From: CALXCT01 sp964422185
GTDB taxonomy: Bacteria > Bacillota > Clostridia > Oscillospirales > Oscillospiraceae
DNA: 57,610 bases
Reading direction: 5' to 3'
Assembly: GCA_964422185.1 (NCBI GenBank)
Contig: CAYRAG010000005.1
Span: forward strand, 1 to 57,610
Within the stretch, counting starts at the first letter, position 1. Each line of letters opens with the position of its first letter. Below are positions 8,759-18,100 of the stretch, piece by piece. Position numbers and translations under genes: made by a program. The notes under the pieces were generated by a model. It was not told the origin of the DNA and did not search any database. It saw only the letters and a list, made by a program, of their open reading frames with translations.

Positions 8759-9227
8759 GGCCGTCACCCTCCATTGCCTGGATCGCCCGGACAAACGACG
8801 AGTCCTCCAGTCCGGTGGCGAACTCCTCCCCCAGCGCGTGGACGCACATATGCCCCTCCGGGGTGGACACCGTAATGGTGCCCGGGGTCAGGGTGATGGA
8901 GTTGGCCAGGAGCAGGCGCCCGGACTCCGTCTTCACCGGGGAGGGGAAGACCACCAGGCGGTGCTCCGTGCGCTCCTTGATCCGGGGGCTGAGGATCACC
9001 TTGATCACCTGGACATTGGCCTTGAGCACTTCCCACACCAGCAGGGGGAGATAGGCGATGATCCGGGGCAGCTTCCGCCACACTCTCAGCTCGTTGCGCA
9101 GCTTCCACCCGAACAGCCTGCTGCAGACGAAATAGACCGCCGCCGTCAGCACCAGGCCGATCAGCACCAGTTCCAGGGTCACTCGTCCGTTATACAGCAG
9201 CCAGGCCGCCATGATCAGTATCAGCAT
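8751..9227 (-). CDS. mrpE: MrpE-type antiporter subunit, first gene of the operon
   Basis: A 158-residue protein of the MrpE/MnhE (MbhA) family. Two N-terminal helices are followed by a cytoplasmic domain with VKTESGRLLLANSITLTPGT and the sequence HMCVHALGEE. It is the first gene of the minus-strand operon; the ATG at 9227 follows a GAGGGGG site. I could not see a convincing promoter between it and the gap terminator (9228-9305), so transcription may come from a weak local promoter or from read-through of gap. Confidence 0.88.
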   Translation of the reverse strand: MLILIMAAWLLYNGRVTLELVLIGLVLTAAVYFVCSRLFGWKLRNELRVWRKLPRIIAYLPLLVWEVLKANVQVIKVILSPRIKERTEHRLVVFPSPVKTESGRLLLANSITLTPGTITVSTPEGHMCVHALGEEFATGLEDSSFVRAIQAMEGDGHG

Positions 9228-9305
9228 GGGTGCGCCCCCTCTCGAAGTGCAAAGAGTCCCGCCCGCCCCCGGGATCCGCCGGCAGAGGAGAACATTGCCG
9301 GCGGG

Positions 9306-9347
9306 AAAAAAACGCCCCCGCTCTCAAATGCGCTGAGCGGGGGCGTT
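9306..9347 (-). terminator. Terminator of gap
   Basis: A 13-bp perfect stem (9311-9323 with 9335-9347) ends in a run of seven T on the minus strand. It lies 60 bases past the gap stop codon and separates gap from the antiporter operon. Confidence 0.9.
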
Positions 9348-9409
9348 CTTGCGCCCGGGGTGCGTAGATCAGTTGTTAATTTGTTGGGAGCAGGCTCCGT
9401 ATGTCCTGC

Positions 9410-10423
9410 TTATTTATGGTCAACGGTGTACATGTACTGGATCAGATCCAGCACCTTGTTGGAGTAGCCGATCTCGTTGTCATACCAGGAGATGACCTTC
9501 ACGAAAGTATCGGTCAGGGCGATGCCGGCGCCCGCGTCGAAGATGGAGGTGCGGGTGTCGCCCAGGAAATCGCTGGACACCACATCATCCTCGGTATAGC
9601 CCAGGATGCCCTTCAGCTCGCCCTCGGAGGCGGCCTTCATGGCCTCGCAGATCTCGCTGTATTTGGCGGGCTTTGCCAGATTCACTGTCAGATCCACCAC
9701 GGACACATCCAGGGTGGGCACGCGCATGGACATGCCGGTCAGCTTGCCGTTCAGGGACGGGATGACCTTGCCCACGGCCTTGGCGGCGCCGGTGGAGGAG
9801 GGGATAATGTTGCCGGAGGCGGCACGGCCGCCGCGCCAGTCTTTTTTGGACGGGCCGTCCACCGTCTTCTGGGTCGCCGTCGTGGAGTGGACGGTGGTCA
9901 TCAGACCATCGGTGATGCCCCAGTTGTCATTGAGCACCTTGGCGATGGGGGCCAGGCAGTTGGTGGTGCAGGAGGCGTTGGACACGAAGTTCATGCTGGT
10001 GTCGTAGGTCTTGTTGTTGACGCCCATCACGAACATGGGGGTGTCGTCCTTGGACGGGGCGGACATGATGACTTTCTTCGCTCCGGCGGCCAGGTGGCCC
10101 TGCGCCTTCTCCTGGGTCAGGAACAGTCCGGTGGACTCCACCACATACTCGGCGCCCAGCTCGCCCCAGGGGAGCTCCTCCGGCTTGAACGCGGCGTACA
10201 CCTTAATGGTGTGGCCGTTGACCGTGATGCTGTCGTCCGTGTAGCTGATCTCGCCGGTGAACTGGCCGTGCATGGTGTCGTACTTCAGCATATATGCCAT
10301 ATAGTCCGGGGTCATACCGGGATCGTTGATGCCCACAAACTCAATGTCAGGACGGCCGATTCCCGCACGGAAAACCAGACGGCCGATGCGGCCAAACCCG
10401 TTGATTCCGATTTTAATGCTCAT
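9410..10423 (-). CDS. gap: Glyceraldehyde-3-phosphate dehydrogenase, type I
   Basis: A 337-residue NAD-dependent glycolytic enzyme that oxidises and phosphorylates glyceraldehyde 3-phosphate. It shows the N-terminal NAD fold motif INGFGRIGR, the catalytic Cys152 in SNASCTTNCLAP, and the C-terminal SWYDNEIGYSNKVLDL motif. The ATG at 10423 is preceded by AAAAGGAGTC. It is monocistronic, with its own promoter (10496-10524) and terminator (9306-9347), as expected for a highly expressed glycolytic gene. Confidence 0.97.
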   Translation of the reverse strand: MSIKIGINGFGRIGRLVFRAGIGRPDIEFVGINDPGMTPDYMAYMLKYDTMHGQFTGEISYTDDSITVNGHTIKVYAAFKPEELPWGELGAEYVVESTGLFLTQEKAQGHLAAGAKKVIMSAPSKDDTPMFVMGVNNKTYDTSMNFVSNASCTTNCLAPIAKVLNDNWGITDGLMTTVHSTTATQKTVDGPSKKDWRGGRAASGNIIPSSTGAAKAVGKVIPSLNGKLTGMSMRVPTLDVSVVDLTVNLAKPAKYSEICEAMKAASEGELKGILGYTEDDVVSSDFLGDTRTSIFDAGAGIALTDTFVKVISWYDNEIGYSNKVLDLIQYMYTVDHK

Positions 10424-10495
10424 AGCACAAGACTCCTTTTCTATTCTGTCAGATTCGATCCGGATCCCGCGATCCGGGGTCACCCTCAACGCCGT

Positions 10496-10524
10496 AGTAT
10501 AACCCAAAACATCCGGCGTGAAAA
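10496..10524 (-). promoter_or_regulatory. Promoter of gap
   Basis: Minus-strand TTTTCA at 10519-10524 and TATACT at 10496-10501, separated by 17 bases. The start of transcription would lie near 10489, giving a leader of about 65 bases before the gap ATG. Confidence 0.7.
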
Positions 10525-10581
10525 GGTTTTTTTGAGAAATTTTTCCTCCCCGCCGAAATTTTCCTCTGTTCCCCGATCCGA

Positions 10582-10637
10582 ATTGCAATTTCCCCGGCAC
10601 GGGCCCGGATGTTTTGAATCTTTTCTGTGATTTTCCC
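10582..10637. repeat. Direct repeat copy A (about 55 bases)
   Basis: This intergenic stretch matches 11102-11157 at about three quarters of positions in the same orientation. The shared core runs from TGCAATTTCC through GGGCCCGGA and TGAAT to ATTTCCCC. Read on the minus strand, both copies give similar short peptides (IQNIRARAGEIA here). Between the gap promoter and the antitoxin gene there is otherwise no gene. Confidence 0.6.
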
Positions 10638-10780
10638 CCGGCCGCGTCTGCCCCCGCGCTGTGTTCCGTAACCCTTCGGCGGGGAGAAAGGAACCGCCCC
10701 CAGGCAAAAAACAATCATCACGCTTTACCTGATCAACTGATTCGTGCATAACAGGCATGTCATGGAAAGGAGATGACTCT

Positions 10781-11053
10781 ATGGCTACCACGCCGACTCA
10801 GATTCGTATCGATTCGGAGATCAAAGCGCAGGCGGAAGCGCTCTTTTCCCGCCTCAGGCTCAGTATGTCCGGCGCAGTCAATCTGTTTCTCCACCAGTGC
10901 GTGCTCCGCGGCGGACTGCCGTTCGCGGTCGAGCTGCCCCGGTACCGTGAGGAAACGCTGGAAGCCATGGCAGAGGCGCGGCGCATCTCGCGAGACCCCG
11001 ATGCGAAAGGATACGACAGCATGGAAGAACTGAACGCGGCCCTCAACGACTGA
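10781..11053 (+). CDS. Orphan RelB/DinJ-family antitoxin
   Basis: A 90-residue protein of the RelB/DinJ antitoxin family, which are ribbon-helix-helix DNA binders that neutralise a RelE/YafQ toxin. Typical features are TQIRIDSEIKAQAEALFSRL at the N-terminus, followed by SMSGAVNLFLHQCVLRGGLPF. The ATG at 10781 is chosen because AAAGGAG sits just upstream; an ATG eight codons earlier has no ribosome site. No RelE-like gene lies on either side: the next plus-strand gene is the GlmU-domain gene 200 bases on. It may be a solitary antitoxin or transcription regulator. Confidence 0.82.
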   Translation: MATTPTQIRIDSEIKAQAEALFSRLRLSMSGAVNLFLHQCVLRGGLPFAVELPRYREETLEAMAEARRISRDPDAKGYDSMEELNAALND

Positions 11054-11101
11054 CGCGTCAGGTCAGGCTCACCGCGGCCTGCCCGCCCTCTTCCGGTCCG
11101 G

Positions 11102-11157
11102 CCTGCAATTTCCATGGCATGGGCCCGGAATTTCTGAATATTATCGGTTATTTCCCC
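11102..11157. repeat. Direct repeat copy B (about 55 bases)
   Basis: The second copy of the repeat at 10582-10637, located directly downstream of the antitoxin gene and upstream of the glmU-like promoter. Its minus-strand translation (IQKFRAHAMEIA) resembles that of copy A. The two copies bracket the antitoxin gene at a distance of about 520 bases. Confidence 0.6.
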
Positions 11158-11165
11158 GATTGCTC

Positions 11166-11194
11166 TTTCCATTCTGCGGTTTGATTGGTATAAT
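11166..11194 (+). promoter_or_regulatory. Promoter of the glmU-like/prs operon
   Basis: TTTCCA at 11166-11171, a 17-base spacer and TATAAT at 11189-11194, with the extended -10 TGG in front. Transcription should start near 11201. Confidence 0.8.
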
Positions 11195-11253
11195 AGCCGC
11201 GTGTCGCAAAATGCGGCGCGGCTGTGCCGCGCGGTTCAGGGAGGGACGGTATC

Positions 11254-11931
11254 ATGGATGCGGCAGCACTGGATCGAAATCGTCAGCGTCTGCTGCAGGC
11301 AGGCGTGATCATGCTGGATCCCTCCAGCGTGTATATCGAGGACGGCGTCACCGTGGAGGCGGGCACCCTGCTTCTGCCGGGCACGATTCTGCGGGGCACC
11401 ACCGCCATCGGGGCCAACTGCGAGATCGGCCCGAACACCATGCTGGTCAACTGCGTCATCGGCTCCGGCGTGGTGGTGAACAGTTCGCAGTGCTATGACA
11501 GCACGGTGGACGACGGCGCCCAGGTGGGCCCGTACGCCTACATCCGCCCCGGCTGCCATGTCGGCTCCGGCGTGAAAGTGGGCGACTTCGTGGAGCTGAA
11601 AAACTCGAATGTGGGGCCGGACACCAAGATCTCCCACCTGACCTATGTGGGCGACAGCGATGTGGGCGAGGGCGTCAACTTCGGCTGCGGCACCGTCACG
11701 GTCAACTACGACGGCGCGGCCAAGCACCGCACCACCATCGGCGACTACGCGTTCATTGGCTGCAACACCAATCTGGTCGCCCCGGTCACCCTGGGCGCCG
11801 GCGCGTATACCGCCGCCGGCTCCACCATCACCCAGGATGTGCCGGAGGACACCCTGGCCATCGCGAGGGCCCGTCAGGTGAACAAGGACGGGCGCGCGGC
11901 AGGCCGCTTCACCAAGTATCACAGACACTGA
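11254..11931 (+). CDS. GlmU C-terminal (acetyltransferase) domain protein
   Basis: A 225-residue left-handed beta-helix protein that matches the acetyltransferase half of GlmU. It has IGANCEIGPNTMLVNCVIGSG, VGPYAYIRPG, GDFVELKNS, HLTYVGDSDVG, the GCGTVTVNYDG loop, FIGCNTNLVAPV and the final IARARQVNK, all hallmark GlmU sites for glucosamine-1-phosphate and acetyl-CoA binding. The N-terminal pyrophosphorylase half (about 230 residues, GxGxRM motif) is absent. The ATG at 11254 has AGGGAGG upstream, and its own promoter lies close by, so it looks like a genuine single-domain gene. It sits directly before prs, the normal place of glmU in Firmicutes. A separate uridylyltransferase is expected elsewhere if UDP-GlcNAc is made in the standard way. 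Confidence 0.85.
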   Translation: MDAAALDRNRQRLLQAGVIMLDPSSVYIEDGVTVEAGTLLLPGTILRGTTAIGANCEIGPNTMLVNCVIGSGVVVNSSQCYDSTVDDGAQVGPYAYIRPGCHVGSGVKVGDFVELKNSNVGPDTKISHLTYVGDSDVGEGVNFGCGTVTVNYDGAAKHRTTIGDYAFIGCNTNLVAPVTLGAGAYTAAGSTITQDVPEDTLAIARARQVNKDGRAAGRFTKYHRH

Positions 11932-12012
11932 CACGGAAATCAGGCAGAAACACACGAGAGAGGGACAGGGATGGAGCGCCGCTCCACCTACACGAAAGGG
12001 AGTGTTTTTCCT

Positions 12013-12978
12013 ATGAGTTTAAATGGCAGGGATCTGAAAATATTCGCTGGAAGTTCCAATCCGAATCTCGCAAAAGATATCTGCAAGTGTCTGGGCACCA
12101 CGCTGGGAGAGTGCGAAACCGGGGCTTTCTCCGACGGTGAGAACTTTGTCTCCATCTATGAGACGGTCCGCGGTTCGGATGTGTTTGTCATCCAGTCCAC
12201 CTGCTCCCCTGTCAACGACAACCTGATGGAACTGCTGATCATGATTGACGCACTCAGGCGCGCCTCCGCCGGACGCATTACCGCCGTCATCCCCTATTTC
12301 GGCTACGCCCGCCAGGATCGCAAGACCAAGCCGCGGGATCCCATCTCCGCGAAGCTTGTGGCCAATCTGATCACCACCGCCGGCGCCAACCGGGTGCTGA
12401 CCATGGATCTGCACGCAAACCAGATCCAGGGCTTCTTCGATATTCCCGTGGACAATCTGCTGGGCTCCCCTGTGTTTGTGGACTACTTCCATGAGAAGTT
12501 CGCGGACAACCATGACAAGACCATCGTGGTCTCGCCGGATGTGGGCAGCGTAGCCAGGGCCCGGGCTTTCGCCCAGAAGCTGGACATGCCCATGGCCATC
12601 GTGGATAAGCGCCGGCAGAAGGCCAACAGTTCCGAGGTCATGAATATCATCGGCGATGTCACGGATATGGATGTCATCCTGCTGGATGATATGGTGGATA
12701 CCGCCGGATCCCTGTGCCATGCGGCAAAAGCCCTCGTAGACTCCGGCAACGCGAAGTCGGTCACCGCCTGCGCCACGCACGGCGTGCTGTCCGGCTCCGC
12801 CTATGAGCGGATTAATCAGTCTCAGATGACGGAGCTGCTCTTCCTGGACACCATTCAGCCCAGGGACGATGTGGCTGAGATCTGCCCCAAACTGAAATAC
12901 CTCTCTGTGGCTCCCATGTTCGCGGAGGCGATCGCGCACATCCACGAGGAGACCTCCGTGTCCAATCTCTTCCTGTAA
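12013..12978 (+). CDS. prs: Ribose-phosphate pyrophosphokinase
   Basis: A 321-residue enzyme that makes PRPP from ribose 5-phosphate and ATP for purine, pyrimidine, NAD, His and Trp synthesis. The sequence shows the catalytic flexible loop YFGYARQDRKTKPRDPIS, the Mg-binding TMDLHANQIQGFF and the PRPP-binding VILLDDMVDTAGS. The ATG at 12013 follows AAAGGGAG; the longer frame upstream lacks a ribosome site. It is in an operon with the GlmU-domain gene, as in Bacillus. Confidence 0.97.
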   Translation: MSLNGRDLKIFAGSSNPNLAKDICKCLGTTLGECETGAFSDGENFVSIYETVRGSDVFVIQSTCSPVNDNLMELLIMIDALRRASAGRITAVIPYFGYARQDRKTKPRDPISAKLVANLITTAGANRVLTMDLHANQIQGFFDIPVDNLLGSPVFVDYFHEKFADNHDKTIVVSPDVGSVARARAFAQKLDMPMAIVDKRRQKANSSEVMNIIGDVTDMDVILLDDMVDTAGSLCHAAKALVDSGNAKSVTACATHGVLSGSAYERINQSQMTELLFLDTIQPRDDVAEICPKLKYLSVAPMFAEAIAHIHEETSVSNLFL

Positions 12979-12988
12979 CCGGCGCCTC

Positions 12989-13048
12989 TGCCGGTTGCGT
13001 CGGCGGCAACCGCGGGGCGGAAACGGGCCATCTGCCTGTTTCCGCCCC
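12989..13048 (+). other. Two tandem hairpins between prs and pth
   Basis: A GC-rich hairpin (about 12991-13012, arms CGGTTGC and GCAACCG) is followed by an 11-bp perfect stem (13014-13024 with 13038-13048) and a short T-rich tail. It could partly terminate transcription between prs and pth or protect a processed end. The pth ribosome site begins only about 10 bases later. Confidence 0.5.
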
Positions 13049-13066
13049 TGTCTTTCAGGTGATTTT

Positions 13067-13681
13067 ATGTTTTTAAAACGATCCGCCCCCGGGGTGAGCT
13101 GGCTGCTGGTCGGCCTGGGCAACCCGGGCGACCGGTTTGAGAATACCCGGCACAATGTGGGCTTTCTGATCGTGGACGAGCTGGCCGAGCGGCTGAATGT
13201 CCCGGTACAGAAGCTCAAATTCAAGGCGCTGACGAACACCGTCACTCTGGCGGGTCAGCAGGTTCTGCTGATGAAGCCCGTCACCTACATGAATCTGTCC
13301 GGCGAGTCGGTGCGGCCCGCGGCGGATTTCTACAAAATTCCGCCGGATCATGTGCTCGTCTTCTCGGACGATGTGGCCCTCCCCCTGGGCAGGCTGCGTG
13401 TCCGGCGGGGCGGCAGCGCCGGCGGACACAACGGGCTGAAGAGCATCATCCAGCACCTGGGCACCGACCAGTTCCCGCGCGTGCGCGTGGGCGTGGGAGA
13501 CAAGCCCCATCCGGACTACGACATGGCGGACTGGGTGCTGAGCAAACTCCAGGGCCCGGACAGACAGGTCATTGACCGGGCGGTGGCGCGCGCCGCGGAC
13601 GCGGCGGAGGAGATCCTCGCCCGCGGCGTGGACAGCGCCATGAACCTCTACAATCAGGCGGCCGGTTCTCAGGGAAACTGA
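13067..13681 (+). CDS. pth: Peptidyl-tRNA hydrolase
   Basis: A 204-residue enzyme that frees tRNA from prematurely released peptidyl-tRNA. Motifs: LLVGLGNPGDRFENTRHNVGF (with the catalytic His in NTRHN), LMKPVTYMNLSGESV, DDVALPLGRLRVRRGGSAGGHNGLKS and FPRVRVGVG. The ATG at 13067 follows a weak CAGGTG site. It follows prs as in the B. subtilis prs-ctc-pth (spoVC) order, but without ctc. Confidence 0.96.
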   Translation: MFLKRSAPGVSWLLVGLGNPGDRFENTRHNVGFLIVDELAERLNVPVQKLKFKALTNTVTLAGQQVLLMKPVTYMNLSGESVRPAADFYKIPPDHVLVFSDDVALPLGRLRVRRGGSAGGHNGLKSIIQHLGTDQFPRVRVGVGDKPHPDYDMADWVLSKLQGPDRQVIDRAVARAADAAEEILARGVDSAMNLYNQAAGSQGN

Positions 13682-13719
13682 GCCGGCCGCGTTTTCCCCG
13701 GAAAGGAGCGACGCCACCC

Positions 13720-15084
13720 ATGAGCGACACCATCGCCGCCGTAGCCACGGGATCCGGGCTGTCCGCCATCGGGATCATCCGGCTGTCCGGCCCCGGCGCC
13801 ATCGCGGCGCTTGACCGGGTCTTTCAGCCTTTCTCCGGCCCCTGCATGGCGCAGCGCCCGGATCGGCAGCTGGTCTACGGCCGGCTCCTCGACCCGGACG
13901 GCGCGGTTCTGGATCAGTGCCTGGCCACTGTCACCCGGGGGCCGGGCAGCTATACGGGAGAGGACACGGCGGAACTGCAGTGCCACGGCTCCCCCGTCGT
14001 ATTGTCCATGGGTCTGGAGTCTCTGTTCGCCCAGGGCGTCCGCCAGGCCGGGCCGGGGGAGTTTACCCGGCGGGCGTTTGTCAACGGCAGGATGGATCTG
14101 GTTCAGGCGGAGGCGGTCATCGACCTCATTGAGGCGCAGAGCCGGCAGGCGGCCCGGCAGGCCGCCGGACAGCTGGGCGGCGCCCTGTCCCGGCGCATTG
14201 AGAACATCTACGACACCCTCGTGGATCTGGCCGCCCACTTCGACGCCGTGCTGGACTACCCGGACGAGGACATCGACCCCTTTCAGACAGAGGAGATCCG
14301 CGCCGCGCTGGATCGCGCCTGCGGCGACCTGGACGCGCTCACCGCCACCTACCGGCGGGGCAGGGCGCTCACGGAGGGGATCCCCTGCGCCATCGTCGGA
14401 CGGCCCAACGCGGGCAAATCCACCCTGTTCAACGCGCTTCTGGGCTGCGACCGCGCCATCGTCACCGCCCTGCCCGGCACCACCCGGGACACGGTGGAGG
14501 AGCGGCTGAACTTCGGCGGAGTGCTGCTGCGGCTCATCGACACCGCCGGGCTGCGCCACGCGGACGACGAGGCGGAGCGGCTGGGCGTCGCACGCAGCCG
14601 GGCCGCCATGGAGCGTGCGGAACTGATTCTCGTCGTGGCGGACGCCTCCCAGCGTGCGACCGGAGAGGATCTGGAACTGCTGCGAACCGCCTCGGAGCTG
14701 GCCCCCGCCATTCTCGTGGAGAACAAGTGCGACCTGCCCCGCCGCTTTGCACTGCCGGAGCAGGCGGCCGGCCTCCCCCGTGTGCGGATCAGCGCCAGAA
14801 CCGGCCAGGGTCTGGATGATTTGAGGGCGAAGATCGCCGAATGTTTCCCCGAAGGGGGAGACGCCGACGGCGCCCTGCTGACCAACGCGCGCCAGATGGA
14901 GGCGGCCTCCCGGGCCCGGGAGGCGCTGAACCGGGCGTCCGGGGCACTGGAGGCCGGCATGACCCCGGACGCGGTGCTGTCGGATGTGGAGGACGCCATG
15001 TCCGCTCTGGGGGAGCTCACCGGGCGATCCATCCGGGAGGACATCACCGACCGGATCTTCTCGCGATTCTGCGTGGGCAAGTGA
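13720..15084 (+). CDS. mnmE: tRNA modification GTPase MnmE
   Basis: A 454-residue GTPase that, with MnmG, modifies U34 of certain tRNAs. It has the N-terminal folate-binding domain (VTRGPGSYTGEDTAELQCHG), a G1 loop GRPNAGKS at 227-234, LPGTTRDTVEE (G2), DTAGLRHADDEAE (G3), NKCD (G4) and the C-terminal FCVGK with the functional cysteine. The ATG follows GAAAGGAG. It sits 39 bases after pth, in a place usually followed by mfd; mfd lies next to it but in the opposite direction. Confidence 0.96.
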   Translation: MSDTIAAVATGSGLSAIGIIRLSGPGAIAALDRVFQPFSGPCMAQRPDRQLVYGRLLDPDGAVLDQCLATVTRGPGSYTGEDTAELQCHGSPVVLSMGLESLFAQGVRQAGPGEFTRRAFVNGRMDLVQAEAVIDLIEAQSRQAARQAAGQLGGALSRRIENIYDTLVDLAAHFDAVLDYPDEDIDPFQTEEIRAALDRACGDLDALTATYRRGRALTEGIPCAIVGRPNAGKSTLFNALLGCDRAIVTALPGTTRDTVEERLNFGGVLLRLIDTAGLRHADDEAERLGVARSRAAMERAELILVVADASQRATGEDLELLRTASELAPAILVENKCDLPRRFALPEQAAGLPRVRISARTGQGLDDLRAKIAECFPEGGDADGALLTNARQMEAASRAREALNRASGALEAGMTPDAVLSDVEDAMSALGELTGRSIREDITDRIFSRFCVGK

Positions 15085-15103
15085 ACCCCGCATCAATGCG
15101 TCT

Positions 15104-15148
15104 CGCCCCCGGAAACCGGCCGGCTGCCGGCTTCCGGGGGCGATTTTT
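15104..15148 (+). terminator. Terminator of the prs-pth-mnmE operon
   Basis: A long GC-rich stem (CGCCCCCGGAA with TTCCGGGGGCG) is followed by ATTTTT on the plus strand. It lies between the convergent mnmE and mfd genes. Confidence 0.85.
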
Positions 15149-15177
15149 CCGTTCCGGGGGCCTGTCTCTGCGGCAGC

Positions 15178-18100
15178 CTACCCCGGTTTCTCCTGAGACC
15201 TCGGGATTCTGGCGTAGTCCTCCACCAGCTTCCGCACCGCCCGGAGGGAGTTCTCCCCCCGCTGCAGTTTGAGGAGGAAGCACGGCTTTTTGTCCGCGTC
15301 GATCTTCACCCGATCCCGGTAGGCGGCCTGCTCGCTCAGCGTCAGCACCCGGCGCAGATCGGGCTGCGCCTGGCGCAGCCTGACCGTCTGGCCTTTCTGC
15401 GTGATCTCCGCGATGCCCTGATCCCCCGCGGCCGCCCGCAGCAGGGCGATGGAGAGCAGGTTGTTCACCGGCCTGGGCGGGTCGCCGTACCGGTCGACCA
15501 TCTCGTCCACCAGGTCGTCCGACTCCTCCTCCGTCCGGATCCGGGCGATGCGGCGGTAGAGATCCATCCGCTGCTCCATGGACGGCACATACCGGTCGGG
15601 AATATTGGCGGACACGCTGAGATCCGCGGAGCACTCCGTCGTCTCGGCCACCGGCTCCCCGCGCTCCTCCTGCACCGCCTCCTCCAGCAGCTTCAGGTAC
15701 AGGTCGTAGCCCACGCTCATCATGAAGCCGGACTGCTCCGGCCCCAGCAGGTTCCCGGCGCCCCGGATCTCCAGATCCCGCATGGCGATCTTGAATCCGG
15801 AGCCGAACTCCGCGAACTCCTGAATGGCGGACAGCCGCTTCGCCGCCACCTCGGAGATGATTTTGCCCTGCCGATAGGTCAGATACGCGTACGCCCGCCG
15901 GCTGGATCTGCCGACCCGTCCTCTGATCTGATGGATCTGGGCCAGGCCGAGCCGATCCGCGTCCTCAATGATCAGCGTGTTCACATTGGGCAGGTCAATG
16001 CCCGTCTCAATGATCGTGGTGCATACCAGTACGGAGATCTCATTGTCCGTCATGCGGCTCATGACATCGTCGATCTCCGCCTGCGCCATCCTGCCGTGGG
16101 CAATCCCCACGGAAACCTGATCCCCCAGGATCTCCTGAACCCGTGCGGCACAGCGGGCGATGGTCTCCACCCTGTTGTGGAGATAGTACACCTGCCCGCC
16201 CCGCTCCAGCTCCCGGCGCATGGCGTCCGCGAGCACAGACCAGTTGTGCTCCAGCACATAGGTCTGCACCGGCTGCCGGTCTCCCGGGGGCTCCTCGATA
16301 ATGGACATGTCCCGGATGCCGGTCATGGCCATGTTCAGCGTCCGGGGAATCGGCGTGGCGGACAGCGTCAGCACATCCACCTGCCTGGTCATCATCTTCA
16401 GGCGCTCCTTGTGCGTCACGCCGAACCGCTGCTCCTCATCCACGACCAGCAGCCCCAGATCCTTAAACTGCACATCTTTCTGCAGCAGGCGGTGCGTGCC
16501 GATGAGAAGGTCGATGGAGCCCTCCTCCACCTTGCGGAGAATCTCCTGCATCTGGGCGGGGGTGCGGAACCGGCTGGCCATCTCAATGTTCACCGGGAAC
16601 TTCGAAAACCGCTGCAGCGCGGACAGGTAGTGCTGCCGCGCCAGAATCGTCGTGGGCACCAGAATCGCCGCCTGCTTGCCGTCCAGAATGCACTTCATCA
16701 CGGCGCGGAACGCCACTTCCGTCTTTCCGTAGCCCACATCGCCGCACAGCAGGCGATCCATGGGGATCGGGCGCTCCATGTCCCGCTTGATCTCCTCCGC
16801 GCACCGCAGCTGATCGTCCGTCTCCGTGTATTCGAAGTCCTCCTCAAACTCCCGCTGCCAGGGGGTGTCCGGGGGGAACGCGTAGCCCGGCTGGCTCTGC
16901 CGCTCCGCGTACAGGGCGATGAGCCCCCTGGCCAGATCCTTCACCGCTTTCCGGGTGCGGCCTTTCACCTTTTCCCAGTCGCCGGTGCCCAGCCTGGCCA
17001 GGCTCCTGCTCTCCTGGGACTCCTCGTCCGAGCCGATATACTTCGAGATCAGATCCAGCTGCGTGACGGGGACATAGAGCACATCCGATCCGGCATAGGC
17101 GATCTTGATGAAGTCCTTCTCCACCCGATCCACATTCATCTTCACGATCCCCAAAAACCGCCCCAGTCCGTAGTTCTCGTGAATCACCAGGCTGCCCGGG
17201 GTCAGGTCGATGAAGCTCTTCATCTCCTGCCGGGCGCTCTCGCTTCTCTTTCTCCGGGGCTTCCGGGCCGCGGCTCTCCTGCCCTCCGTCACCACCGCCA
17301 GGCGGGCGGCGGGATACTCCATCCCGGCGGACAGCGTGCCCACCGTCAGGAAGATCTCCCCCTGCTCCGGCAGCCGGGACAGCCGGAAATCCACCGCGGA
17401 GGGCACTTTCCGCGCACGCAGCTGCGCCTGGAGATCCAGAGCCCGCTGCTCCCCGACGCACAGAACCACCACGCCGTTTCCCTCTTTCTGGTAGTGCGTC
17501 AGGTCGGACACCGCCGTCTCCAGGCTGGTGCCGTAGGACGGCAGCTGCTTCGCCGCCACCGTCAGCAGCGTGCGCGGCTGGATGGGATAAAACGAGACGG
17601 CGAACGGATCCAGATAGACCACCGGCCAGTCCTCCAGCAGGCTCGCCAGCTTCTCATACGGCGCAATCAGCTCCGCGCACCGGGGCGCCAGCTCCCCCTC
17701 CTCCAGCAGGGCTTTGCTGTCCTCCTCAATCTGCCAGGCGTAGTTTTTCGCCCGCTCCGTCACGCGGCTGCTCTCGGAGAACACCACCACGGCGTCTTTG
17801 GGCAGGTAGTGGATCGCGGTCGTCATCTCCGGGTAAATCAGGGGGAGGTACCGGTCGATGGCGGGGAGGCTGTTCCCGCCGCCGAGGATGTCCGCGTCCC
17901 GCTCCAGGACGGTCTTCAGCTCCGGCTTTGCCCCTTTTTTCAGCTTTCCGATGGCCTCCACCAGCCCGGCCACCCCGCCGGGCGCCAGGTGCGGCAGCAC
18001 CTCGCCGGCCGGCAGGAGGCACACGGACTCCACATTCTCCACCCGGCGCTGGGTAATGGGGTCAAAGAATCCCATGGAGTCAATCTCATCCCCGAAGAAC

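Noticed and set aside
11054..11165. Search for a RelE-type toxin gene after the antitoxin
   Set aside because: The space holds only the repeat and a promoter; no frame of 80-100 codons with toxin-like residues exists on the plus strand.
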